From: JASFWK01 sp050049355
GTDB taxonomy: Bacteria; Chloroflexota; Anaerolineae; B4-G1; DUEL01
Reading direction: 5' to 3'
NCBI GenBank assembly: GCA_050049355.1
Contig: JASFWK010000100.1
Location: 1-7,876 of the forward strand
DNA length: 7,876 bases
Shown: piece by piece, positions 1-6,110 of the stretch
Numbering within the stretch: position 1 is the stretch's first letter
Layout of the letters: the number at the start of each line of letters is the position of its first letter
Program-made: the position numbers and the translations under genes
Notes under the pieces: generated by a model
Told to the model about the DNA's origin: nothing
Database searches by the model: none
The model's input: only the letters and a program-made list of their open reading frames with translations

Positions 1-144
1 CAGGACAAGACCTACGACGAGATCCAGGCCCAGTGGTACGATCCTTACTATTGGACTGGCGTCCACCACCAGGTTGAGGAGATTGACAGGCGGATCGAAC
101 AGTTCAACGAGAGAACAGGGCTATTGGAGGAACTATACAAGTAA
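1..144 (+). CDS. C-terminal end of an unidentified protein (partial)
   Basis: Frame 1 is open from the first base and stops with TAA at 142-144, giving the last 47 residues of a protein whose start lies outside the window. The visible part is hydrophilic and rich in aromatic residues, with a WYDPYYW stretch near residues 12-18. It is followed by a charged, probably helical end containing VEEIDRRIEQFNERTGLLEEL. I do not recognise the family. No membrane segment, metal motif or catalytic signature is visible. Codon usage matches the genes downstream. The stop lies 189 bases before the glycosyltransferase start, and that gap contains a good promoter, so the two genes are probably separate transcription units. 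It could be a carbohydrate or cell-envelope gene by neighbourhood, but this is only a guess. Confidence 0.7.
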   Translation, partial: QDKTYDEIQAQWYDPYYWTGVHHQVEEIDRRIEQFNERTGLLEELYK

Positions 145-268
145 CCCGCCCACCGGGCGCTCGCTTCCGTGAGTTCTCGCAGACGACGCCAGGTCATGAT
201 GCCCTTGGAAGGTAGGGCAGTCACTCCATCGCACGCCGCTCTATTTCGGGCCTCTGTGTCTTCGTCAG

Positions 269-297
269 TTGTCTCAGGCCGAGAATGCAGGTATACT
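269..297 (+). promoter_or_regulatory. Sigma-70-type promoter for the glycosyltransferase gene
   Basis: The -35 box TTGTCT (269-274) and the -10 box TATACT (292-297) are separated by exactly 17 bases, matching consensus at 4/6 and 5/6 positions. Transcription would start near 304, giving a leader of about 30 bases before the ATG at 334. This site argues against any upstream extension of the glycosyltransferase frame, which stays open back to position 169. The rest of the 145-333 gap holds only a short GC-rich inverted repeat just after the upstream stop. Confidence 0.6.
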
Positions 298-333
298 CGT
301 GTAGAGGAAATCGGCCATCGGAGAAGAAGAGCT

Positions 334-1278
334 ATGACCCACCCACACTTTTCCATCATCGCACCGGCCTTCAACGAGGAGAAGACCCTCCCGGAATTCT
401 ACCGCCGCGTGAGAGAGGTAATGGATGATCTGAGAGAGCCGTGGGAGCTGGTCCTTGTCAACGATGGCAGCACCGATGCGACTCCAAAGGTGATGCGGCA
501 ACTCCACGCTCAGGACCCGCGCGTCCGCATCGTGGATTTCGCTCGCAACTTTGGCCATCAAATCGCTGTTACGGCCGGTTTGGATCACGCACGCGGAGAG
601 GCGGTCGTCACCATCGACGCCGACCTTCAGGACCCCCCCGAGGTCATCGCAGACCTGATCGCGCGCTGGAAGGAGGGGTACGACGTGGTCTACGGCGTGC
701 GGGCGGAGCGGGAGGGTGAGACGTGGTTCAAGCTCTTCACCGCCCGACTCTTCTATCGCCTCATCGCCGCTCTTACCGACGTTGAGATCCCGATGGAGGC
801 GGGCGATTTCCGCCTGCTGGATCGCCAAGTGGTGAAGGATCTGCAGCTCATGCGGGAACACCGGCGCTTCATCAGGGGGCTAACCTCGTGGGTAGGTTAC
901 CGGCAGATCGGCGTTCCCTACGTGCGCCAGGCCCGCTTCGCCGGAGAGACCAAGTATCCCTTCCGCAAGATGTTTCGCCTGGCCCTGGACGCCGTCACAG
1001 GCTTCTCCGACCTGCCGCTCAAACTGGCCACTATCTGCGGCTTCACTCTCATCGGACTCGGCCTCGTTCTGGGCATAATCCTGCTGGGACTGCGGCTGGC
1101 CGGCAGAGCCCCCCTGGCCGGGCAAGGAATTGTGCTCACCGCCGTCCTCCTTCTGAGCGGTACGCAGTTGATCTTCTTGGGCATCGCGGGCGAGTACGTG
1201 GCCCGCATCTATGAGGAAGCGCGTGGCAGGCCCCTCTACGTCATCCGTGAACTCGTCGGCTTCGAGGGGAGCGAATAG
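334..1278 (+). CDS. Family 2 glycosyltransferase, polyprenyl-phosphate glycosyltransferase type (GtrB/ArnC/DPM1-like)
   Basis: The 314-residue protein is predicted to transfer a sugar from a nucleotide donor to a polyprenyl (undecaprenyl) phosphate at the inner face of the membrane, supplying lipid-linked sugar for envelope modification. An N-terminal GT-A domain carries PAFNEE near the start, NDGS at 43-46, and the DAD metal/donor motif at 95-97 followed by LQDPPE. RRFIRGLTSWVGY, typical of the GtrB/DPM1 subfamily, comes next. Two hydrophobic helices at about 231-256 and 264-286 anchor the C-terminus, and the tail contains GEYVARIYEEARGRPLYV, also typical of the family. Length agrees with the usual 310-330 residues. 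The ATG at 334 is preferred because GGAGAAG (320-326) sits 7 bases upstream and the first residues begin the domain directly. The frame is open upstream to 169, but a promoter lies within that part. The actual sugar cannot be told from sequence. Confidence 0.93.
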   Translation: MTHPHFSIIAPAFNEEKTLPEFYRRVREVMDDLREPWELVLVNDGSTDATPKVMRQLHAQDPRVRIVDFARNFGHQIAVTAGLDHARGEAVVTIDADLQDPPEVIADLIARWKEGYDVVYGVRAEREGETWFKLFTARLFYRLIAALTDVEIPMEAGDFRLLDRQVVKDLQLMREHRRFIRGLTSWVGYRQIGVPYVRQARFAGETKYPFRKMFRLALDAVTGFSDLPLKLATICGFTLIGLGLVLGIILLGLRLAGRAPLAGQGIVLTAVLLLSGTQLIFLGIAGEYVARIYEEARGRPLYVIRELVGFEGSE

Positions 1279-1372
1279 GCTCCCGTCATTGCACCGTCAA
1301 CTGGTCCATGGGCCTACCACCCGCCCGTCTCCGCAGCTGGCGGACGAGCCCACTGCATTGACCGTGGGAGGC

Positions 1373-1401
1373 TTCCCCTTTCAGCGAATTTGCATTATAA
1401 T
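1373..1401 (+). promoter_or_regulatory. Promoter-like site ahead of the four-gene SPFH cluster
   Basis: A perfect TATAAT lies at 1396-1401 in an AT-rich patch within otherwise GC-rich DNA, 36 bases before the GTG start at 1438. The best -35 at 17-base spacing is the poor TTCCCC (1373-1378). A better TTGACC (1358-1363) is 32 bases away, too far for a standard promoter. The weak -35 suggests an activator or an alternative sigma factor, or simply a weak promoter. The rest of the 1279-1437 gap shows no convincing terminator after the glycosyltransferase. Confidence 0.45.
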
Positions 1402-1422
1402 TGGCGGATTCAAAAATGAACT

Positions 1423-1429
1423 AAGGAGG
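1423..1429 (+). promoter_or_regulatory. Strong ribosome binding site fixing the GTG start at 1438
   Basis: AAGGAGG is a near-perfect anti-16S match, 8 bases before GTG at 1438-1440. The residues that follow form a signal peptide, so this GTG is the start; no in-frame ATG fits. Confidence 0.8.
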
Positions 1430-1437
1430 ATTTCCCT

Positions 1438-3291
1438 GTGGCAAGTGTGAGGTGTAGGTATCTATCCGCTCTATCGACACTCTTTCTCGCCCTGGTCCTT
1501 CTCGTCTCCGCCTTGCCTGTCCACGCCCAGACCAAGACCTTCTACTGGGAGAGGTTCGATGTGGAGATCAACGTCCTCGACAATGGTGACTTCATCGTCG
1601 AAGAGAAACAGGTGATCGAGTTCACGTCAGGCACCTTCACCTTCGGCTACCGATCGATCCCCGCCGATCGGCTGACATCGATCTCCGACGTGGAGGTCTG
1701 GGAGGACGGCCAGCCGTGCAATTTGGAGGTCGAGGAGGAAGATGGCGAGTACAACATAAGATGGTACATGCTCGAACCCCGCAGCGACTCGCGCCACACC
1801 TACATTCTCCGCTACACCGTCCACGGAGGTCTGCGCTACTACGACGGCGGCGACCAGCTGTGGTGGAAGGCGGTCTTCTCGGATCGCTCCTTCCCCGTCC
1901 AGGCCTCCGTTGTCACCGTTCATCTGCCCGAAGGGGCGTTGGCGGGGAGAGCGGAGTCCTACGAGACCGAGGCAACTGTCTCCGGTTTGAACACGCAGAG
2001 TGTCACCTTCACGGCCCAGGAGACCATCGGTCCAGGTCAAGAGTTAGAGGTGCGGGTGCAGTTCCCCCACGGCGTGGTGGGCGGTGGACCAGCTGCCTGG
2101 CAGCGGCTAGAAGACGCAAGACCCATGTTGAACCTGGCGTTGGGAGTGGGCGGCGGCCTCATTGCGGTGGTTGGGCCACTCCTCCTGCTTCTCCTATGGT
2201 ACGCACGAGGGCGTGACCCCCGCATAGATCTCCCGACCGACTATATGACCGAGCCCCCCTCCGACGCACCTCCAGGCACGGCAGGTAGTCTGGTGGACGA
2301 GACCGCCGATATGCAGGACATCCTGGCAACGCTGGTGGACCTGGCCCGACGTGGGTATCTGGAGATCGAAGAGCAGCCATCGTTCAGTCTGTTTGGCCTC
2401 GGCGGCTCCAACGACTTCATCTACCGGCGCACGGACAAGCCCGCGGACGACCTGCTTCCCTTCGAGAAGACGCTGCTCAGGGAACTGGTGGGCCGCAGCG
2501 GCGAGCGGCGAATGTCCGATCTGCGCAACAAGTTCTATACCGCCATTCCAGAGATCAAGAGGAAGCTGTACGACGAGATGGTCAGCCGGGGCTACTTCCG
2601 CTCTCGCCCCGACAAGGTGCGCAAGGCCTACACCGGCATAGGCGTGGCAGGCTTGCTTGTCCTCTTGTTTGCGGGAGGGTGTCTGGTAGCCAGCTTCTCC
2701 AAGTACTCAGGCGCCGTCATCTGTCCCGTGATTGCCCTGGGCGCGACGGCGGTCGGGTTGATCATCACCGGACGGCACATGCCAGTGAAGACCCGCAAGG
2801 GAGCGGAGGAGGCCGCGCGCTGGCGGGCCTTCAGGCAGTACCTGGAGGAGGTCGAGCGGTATGCCGATCTCGAGGAGGCCACCGGCCAGTTCGAGAAGTA
2901 CCTACCCTACGCCATAGCCTTCGGGATAGATCGAACCTGGATCAGGAAGTTCAGCCGCGTCCAAACCACCCCAGCCCCAGCGTGGTATGTACCGATGCCC
3001 ATTCGCTCAGGCGGCTCATATCGCAGCAGCCGGGCCGGGCGAGGCCTTCCGTCCGGCCGTGCACCAGGGCTTGCTTCTCGCCCCCCGGCCCCTTCTCTAG
3101 ACTCGGCGAGCCGTGGTTTGGGAGCCAGCCTGGACCACATGTCCCGAGGCCTGGGGAGAATGCTGGACGTCGCAGGCAGCACTTTCGCCAGCCGCCCCAG
3201 TAGCTCCGGCGGTGGCGGTGGCGGTGGATTCAGCGGTGGCGGTGGCGGTGGTGGCGGTGGTGGTGGCGGCGGTGGCGGTGGGTTCGGGTAG
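1438..3291 (+). CDS. DUF2207-type membrane protein with signal peptide and polyglycine tail
   Basis: The 617-residue protein matches in sequence and layout the DUF2207 (predicted membrane protein) family, whose biochemical role is not established. A signal peptide spans about 1-30, with a likely cleavage after VHA at residue 30. The exported domain at about 31-229 is beta-rich, with FDVEINVLDNGDFIVEEKQVIEF at its start. A transmembrane helix lies at about 231-255, ending in WYARGRDPR. A cytosolic domain at 256-398 includes MQDILATLVDLARRGYLEIEE, a winged-helix-like stretch typical of the family. A helical hairpin in the membrane spans about 400-420 and 425-445. A cytosolic part follows with EEAARWRAFRQYLEEVERYADLEEA and KYLPYAIAFGI. 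The low-complexity Ser/Arg/Pro region from about 520 ends in a polyglycine tail (591-617). It is the first gene of the cluster, with 44 bases to the next. The topology is inferred from hydrophobicity read by eye. An envelope-stress or membrane-maintenance role is suggested only by its neighbours. Confidence 0.88.
   Translation: MASVRCRYLSALSTLFLALVLLVSALPVHAQTKTFYWERFDVEINVLDNGDFIVEEKQVIEFTSGTFTFGYRSIPADRLTSISDVEVWEDGQPCNLEVEEEDGEYNIRWYMLEPRSDSRHTYILRYTVHGGLRYYDGGDQLWWKAVFSDRSFPVQASVVTVHLPEGALAGRAESYETEATVSGLNTQSVTFTAQETIGPGQELEVRVQFPHGVVGGGPAAWQRLEDARPMLNLALGVGGGLIAVVGPLLLLLLWYARGRDPRIDLPTDYMTEPPSDAPPGTAGSLVDETADMQDILATLVDLARRGYLEIEEQPSFSLFGLGGSNDFIYRRTDKPADDLLPFEKTLLRELVGRSGERRMSDLRNKFYTAIPEIKRKLYDEMVSRGYFRSRPDKVRKAYTGIGVAGLLVLLFAGGCLVASFSKYSGAVICPVIALGATAVGLIITGRHMPVKTRKGAEEAARWRAFRQYLEEVERYADLEEATGQFEKYLPYAIAFGIDRTWIRKFSRVQTTPAPAWYVPMPIRSGGSYRSSRAGRGLPSGRAPGLASRPPAPSLDSASRGLGASLDHMSRGLGRMLDVAGSTFASRPSSSGGGGGGGFSGGGGGGGGGGGGGGGGFG
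3208..3282 (+). repeat. GGT/GGC triplet tract encoding the polyglycine tail
   Basis: Twenty-three of 25 consecutive codons here are glycine codons, almost all GGT or GGC, broken only by TTC-AGC (Phe598, Ser599). The tract lies at the very end of the DUF2207 gene, after Ser-Ser-Ser, and is followed by Phe-Gly-stop. Changes by whole triplets would shorten or lengthen the tail without shifting the frame. Similar Gly-rich tails with embedded F/S occur in many bacterial membrane proteins of this type, so the tail is probably functional and not an assembly artefact. The exact copy number is prone to sequencing error. Confidence 0.85.
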
Positions 3292-3335
3292 ATCCCCGGC
3301 TCGCTGACCAATCAAACCTGGACTAGGAGAGACTG

Positions 3336-3839
3336 ATGAACACAGGACGGACTATCGGCACCATCCTCATCGTGGTGGGCATGCTTGGCCTCCTACTGGG
3401 AGCTGTTGTTAGCTTCACCTCCGCACAGACGCAGGGTGGAAAGGCCGTCGGCCTGGCACTCACGGGCATTCTGGCCGCTCCGCTCCTCGCTGTGGGCGCG
3501 TATCTGCTCATCCGCGGCCAACGGGAGGAGGCAGCGATGGCAGTCGTCCGACAGGAGAAGAAACTCTTGGGAATGATCGCCGCTCAGGGCCGGGTCAACG
3601 TGGCTGAAGCGACACTGGATCTGGGAGTAGACCGGGACCAGGTCAAGGAATACGTCTACGACCTGGTCAGCAAGAAGCTCTTCACCGGCTACATCAACTG
3701 GGACGACGGAGAGCTTATCTCTGTGGATGCGGCCAGGATGGAGACCAATAAGTGCCCCCACTGCGGTGGAGAACTGGAACTGGCGGGAAAAGGGGTTGTC
3801 GAGTGCCCCTACTGTGGGACGGAGATATTCCTTAGCTAG
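3336..3839 (+). CDS. Two-TM membrane protein with predicted winged helix and zinc ribbon
   Basis: The protein has 167 residues. Two hydrophobic helices (about 6-28 and 39-59) form an N-terminal membrane hairpin. A soluble part at about 70-130, QEKKLLGMIAAQGRVNVAEA followed by DRDQVKEYVYDLVSKKLFTGYI, has the helix-turn-helix-wing pattern of a winged-helix or PCI-like domain. The C-terminus is a zinc ribbon with CPHC at 140-143 and CPYC at 157-160, thirteen residues apart. The expected topology places the winged helix and zinc ribbon in the cytosol. AGGAGA (3325-3330) lies 5 bases before the ATG. It sits 44 bases after the DUF2207 gene and 61 before the next gene, so it is probably cotranscribed with both. 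It could recruit a protein partner, as PCI-like folds do, or act as a membrane-bound regulator. I know no named family with this exact order. B. subtilis YdjG is a loosely similar zinc-ribbon membrane protein in a PspA/SPFH operon. Confidence 0.82.
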   Translation: MNTGRTIGTILIVVGMLGLLLGAVVSFTSAQTQGGKAVGLALTGILAAPLLAVGAYLLIRGQREEAAMAVVRQEKKLLGMIAAQGRVNVAEATLDLGVDRDQVKEYVYDLVSKKLFTGYINWDDGELISVDAARMETNKCPHCGGELELAGKGVVECPYCGTEIFLS

Positions 3840-3900
3840 CTGCGTCCCACGCTGGCGTTTTGTGCGACGTGCAAGACGTACACTAGCAGGAGGGAAGACA

Positions 3901-4422
3901 ATGGGAGACCTATACGAGCGGGTTAGCGAGGCCCGGACCGGGCTGGAGAAGTTGCTGGGCAGGATCCCCGGATACAAGGGCTACAAGGAAAAGGAAATGC
4001 GCCGGGAGTCCGACAAGCTCCTGCGCGAGACCGTGGCAAGGCAGATGGAGGCTCAGCGCAAGCGCATGGATGACCTGCAGAAACAGCTGATAGCCGCGGG
4101 ACGGCTGGAATACCTGGATGAGATGGGAAATGCCGTTACCAAGCTGCAGACCTTCATCGACAGAGTGGAGAAGGCGACATACGGCTACGCTGGCCTCTTC
4201 GACGCGGTTCGGGTTCGCGAGGAGGAGCTCGACCGCCTCTATGACTTTGACAATCAGCTAATGGGGTACGCCGAAAGACTTTCGGGAGCCCTGGACAACC
4301 TGGAGACCTCGATACCGGGCGGTGAAGGGTTGGCCGAGGCCGTTCGGCAGGTATTGGACATCTGCAGCGAGGCGAACCGTACCTTCGACGAGCGCGAGCA
4401 GGTCGTATTGACGGAGAGGTAG
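3901..4422 (+). CDS. Helical coiled-coil protein of the SPFH cluster, function unknown
   Basis: The 173-residue cytosolic protein has no signal peptide or membrane helix. The N-terminal part contains GRIPGYKGYKEKEMRRESDK (20-39), a distinctive block likely to be conserved. Long, highly charged amphipathic helices run through about 30-65 (KLLRETVARQMEAQRKRMDD), 70-92 and 99-135, broken by glycines at 67, 95-98 and 139-143. The last helix carries the only cysteine (C155). Length and helix-hairpin pattern are loosely reminiscent of PspA/ESCRT-III-like proteins, but it is shorter than PspA (about 220 residues) and I see no clear PspA signature. AGGAGGG (3888-3894) lies 6 bases before the ATG; the frame is open far upstream through the preceding gene, but no better start exists. 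It precedes the SPFH gene by only 27 bases, so an SPFH partner or adaptor is the likeliest role. That role is inferred from context only. Confidence 0.83.
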   Translation: MGDLYERVSEARTGLEKLLGRIPGYKGYKEKEMRRESDKLLRETVARQMEAQRKRMDDLQKQLIAAGRLEYLDEMGNAVTKLQTFIDRVEKATYGYAGLFDAVRVREEELDRLYDFDNQLMGYAERLSGALDNLETSIPGGEGLAEAVRQVLDICSEANRTFDEREQVVLTER

Positions 4423-4449
4423 TCTGATAGGATCTGAGGAGGGAGAGAA

Positions 4450-5475
4450 ATGGTACGAATATTCGATGTCGTAGAGTTCGTTGACGAGTTGGGAAACGAG
4501 ATCGTACACCGTATCCCCGAGCGCGGTTCGGGCGATTTCCGGATTGGCTCACAGGTGATCGTGCGGGAGAGTCAGGCTGCTGTCTTCTTCCGCGACGGTA
4601 AGGCTCTGGACGTCTTTGGCCCTGGCCGCCACACCATCAGCACCGCAAACATCCCCCTGCTGGTTGGTCTCATCGGCAAGGCCTTCTCCAATCAGACCCC
4701 CTTCAAGGCAGAGGTCTACTTCGTCACCACACGAGAGCTGACCGATATGAAATGGGGAACGCCGGAGCCAATCACCATCCGCGACTCTGTGCTCCGCATG
4801 GCTCGGCTGCGTGCATTTGGCACCTACGGGATGATGGTCGCCGATCCTCAGCTCTTCGTCAACAAGATCGTCGGCACACAGGGGCTCTACCGAACCAACG
4901 ACGTGGAGAAGTTCTTCCGCAGCATCGTCATCACCAAACTGACTGACCTACTGGGAGAGATGGGGAAGTCTATCCTGGACATCCCGGCGATGATGGAGGA
5001 GCTAGCAGCTGGGGTGCGAGCCAAAGCGGTTGACGACTTCGGCGCGCGAGGGATCAACCTGACCTCAATCTACATCGAGTCCATCAGCCCCACCGAGGAG
5101 ACCGCCAAGGCGATCGACGAGGCCGCGGCGATGGGCGCGATCGGAGACATGAGCGCCTACATGCAGTTTCAGACGGCTCGCGCGATGCGGGATGCAGCCC
5201 AGCAGGAAGGTGGCAACCTGGCCGGCGCAGGTGTAGGACTGGGTGCCGGAGCAGGGATGGGCATGACGATGGCCCAGATGCTGAGCCAGGCCATGCAGCA
5301 GGGGCAGCAACCGCAGCAACCTATCGCTCCGAGAATCCCGCAGACGGCGGAGGAGATCCAGGACGCATTGGACCAGTTGGATATGCGCCTCGCGTCCGGA
5401 CAGATCAGCGAGGAGATTCACACCGAACTCTCCTCCAAGTGGCAAGCACGGCTCAAGGAATTGACGGGCGAATAG
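4450..5475 (+). CDS. SPFH/Band-7 domain protein, YdjI-like, with SHOCT-like C-terminus
   Basis: The 341-residue protein belongs to the SPFH branch often labelled 'virion core protein' and represented by B. subtilis YdjI. Signature stretches are GSQVIVRESQAAVFFRDGK (33-51), the FGPGRHTIST block (56-65) and MKWGTPEPI (100-108). The SPFH core runs to about residue 215, ending in a helical region with the pattern ISPTEETAKAIDEAAAMG. A Gly/Ala/Met/Gln-rich linker lies at about 255-296. A final segment from about 298, LDQLDMRLASGQISEEIHTEL, resembles the short SHOCT oligomerisation/targeting domain. There is no N-terminal membrane helix, so binding to membrane would need partners, as YdjI is thought to bind through YdjG/YdjH and to recruit PspA. 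GAGGAGGGAG (4436-4445) precedes the ATG at good spacing. It is the last gene of the cluster, 27 bases after the coiled-coil gene. Confidence 0.92.
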   Translation: MVRIFDVVEFVDELGNEIVHRIPERGSGDFRIGSQVIVRESQAAVFFRDGKALDVFGPGRHTISTANIPLLVGLIGKAFSNQTPFKAEVYFVTTRELTDMKWGTPEPITIRDSVLRMARLRAFGTYGMMVADPQLFVNKIVGTQGLYRTNDVEKFFRSIVITKLTDLLGEMGKSILDIPAMMEELAAGVRAKAVDDFGARGINLTSIYIESISPTEETAKAIDEAAAMGAIGDMSAYMQFQTARAMRDAAQQEGGNLAGAGVGLGAGAGMGMTMAQMLSQAMQQGQQPQQPIAPRIPQTAEEIQDALDQLDMRLASGQISEEIHTELSSKWQARLKELTGE

Positions 5476-5579
5476 GGGAAGAGGAACCACTTCCCGGGCA
5501 CCGCAAGGTGGTCAGGCGGTTGGTCTTGCACACTCATCTCTGACAGAGACCATCCGCAGAACTCTGCGCGGGAGACGCC

Positions 5580-5630
5580 GAGGGAGGGAGAAGTGGGGCT
5601 GCAGGCGCCTCACTTATCCCTCCCTCTCTT
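5580..5630 (+). terminator. Long stem-loop closing the SPFH cluster, probable terminator
   Basis: GAGGGAGGGA (5580-5589) is perfectly complementary to TCCCTCCCTC (5617-5626). After one mismatch, AAGTG (5591-5595) pairs with CACTT (5611-5615), and a further short GC pairing closes a loop near 5600-5606. It follows the SPFH stop by about 100 bases with no gene between. The tail, TCTT, is only weakly U-rich, so it may be a poor intrinsic terminator, an mRNA 3'-end protecting hairpin, or both. Confidence 0.5.
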
Positions 5631-5784
5631 GGTCTGCCATCTCTGCAGGCGGAAGGCCTGGTCGTAGGCTCTTCCATTGTGTGTTTCTCCGGAGACTATC
5701 CGTGGCACTTTTCGCGCTCCGGCTCGCGGCGGCGAGCGGCCGCTGACAGTCAACCTTCGCAGCTCCTCACCATCCCAGCTTTAT

Positions 5785-5802
5785 TGACCCAAACTCGGGT
5801 CA
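5785..5802. promoter_or_regulatory. Palindrome TGACCC-N6-GGGTCA, possible operator
   Basis: A perfect 6-bp inverted repeat with a 6-base AAACTC spacer ends 48 bases upstream of the -35 box of the promoter at 5851-5879. Symmetric arms of this size and spacing suit a dimeric regulator. TGACC occurs again at 5811 region (TTGACC) and as arms of the stem at 6131-6182. No regulator gene is in view, so the binding protein is unknown. It could also form a small RNA hairpin if transcribed. Confidence 0.35.
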
Positions 5803-5850
5803 TTCCTCTTGACCTTGCATCCTCGCATGCTCTCCAGCATTCCGGGCTTC

Positions 5851-5879
5851 TTGACAACGGTGGGTTCTCGTTCTATAAT
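5851..5879 (+). promoter_or_regulatory. Consensus sigma-70 promoter upstream of the flavoprotein gene
   Basis: A perfect TTGACA (5851-5856) and a perfect TATAAT (5874-5879) are separated by 17 bases, the best possible housekeeping promoter. Transcription should start at about 5885-5887 and produce a leader of about 320 bases before the GTG at 6207. Such a strong constitutive promoter followed by a terminator fits control by attenuation or the production of an abundant small RNA. Confidence 0.8.
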
Positions 5880-5885
5880 CCGCGG

Positions 5886-6110
5886 CTGTTCACAGCTTGT
5901 TGGCAGAAACGTCACTGCGATTACCTCAGTCCATTCCGTGAGGAGGGTAGGTGGCGCCAGATCACTTCCGTGACAACCTGTGTGGTTCCTGCCAGGTGCG
6001 GCCTGTGCCGCACCAACTCGCGACCAAGACTGGCGGTCGGCGCGGGCAAGAGAAGGCAATACAGACGAGAGTAAGGGGGCGGGACGAGTTCCTCGCCCCC
6101 TCTTTGCTTT
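5886..6110 (+). ncRNA. Structured leader or small RNA of about 220 nt, family not recognised
   Basis: The transcript expected from the promoter at 5851-5879 contains a row of short hairpins. They are GCTG/CAGC (5885-5896), GCAG/CTGC (5903-5918), CCTCA/TGAGG (5924-5943), TCAC/GTGA (5962-5973) and AACC/GGTT (5975-5987). A perfect 8-bp stem GGTGCGGC/GCCGCACC follows with a CTGT tetraloop (5995-6014), then a 7-bp bulged stem at 6019-6042. The last element is the terminator at 6074-6110. This arrangement is what a riboswitch-type or attenuator leader, or a free-standing small RNA, would look like. I checked by eye for glycine, TPP, SAM, cobalamin, T-box, SRP and 6S hallmarks and found none that fits. 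AGGTGGCG (5949-5956) could pair at 7 of 8 positions with the 3' arm of the terminator (6094-6101), a possible antiterminator. No structure was computed. Confidence 0.45.

Larger units (their letters stand above)
5476..5850. other. Noncoding gap with several small inverted repeats
   Basis: I see no credible gene here on either strand. Besides the hairpin at 5580-5626 and the palindrome at 5785-5802 listed separately, there is an imperfect repeat ACCAC (5486-5490)/GTGGT (5508-5512). A perfect 6-bp hairpin GCTCGC/GCGAGC (5722-5727 with 5732-5737, loop GGCG) abuts the palindrome GCGGCCGC (5736-5743). These may be part of a regulatory region for the promoter at 5851-5879 or simply GC-rich spacer. 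Confidence 0.5.

Noticed and set aside
147..159. CGCCC/GGGCG mini-hairpin right after the first stop codon as a terminator.
   Set aside because: Only five base pairs and no U-rich tail, so it is not convincing.
169..333. N-terminal extension of the glycosyltransferase from an earlier ATG-like start.
   Set aside because: The 55 extra residues are basic, unstructured and unlike the family, a promoter lies inside at 269-297, and the ATG at 334 has a good ribosome site.
1358..1363. TTGACC as the -35 box of the SPFH cluster promoter.
   Set aside because: It is 32 bases from the TATAAT at 1396-1401, too far for a normal sigma-70 promoter.
3840..3900. Internal promoter before the coiled-coil gene (TACACT at 3879-3884).
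   Set aside because: No acceptable -35 box at 16-18 bases, and the spacing of genes suggests cotranscription.
5944..5960. T-box-like sequence AGGGTAGGTGGCGCC in the leader.
   Set aside because: It only loosely resembles the T-box consensus, lies over 100 bases before the terminator instead of next to it, and the downstream gene is not a tRNA synthetase or amino-acid biosynthesis or transport gene.
5679..6074. 131-codon + strand open frame in the noncoding gap.
   Set aside because: It spans a consensus promoter and the start of a structured RNA, has no good ribosome site, and its translation shows no domain or protein-like composition.
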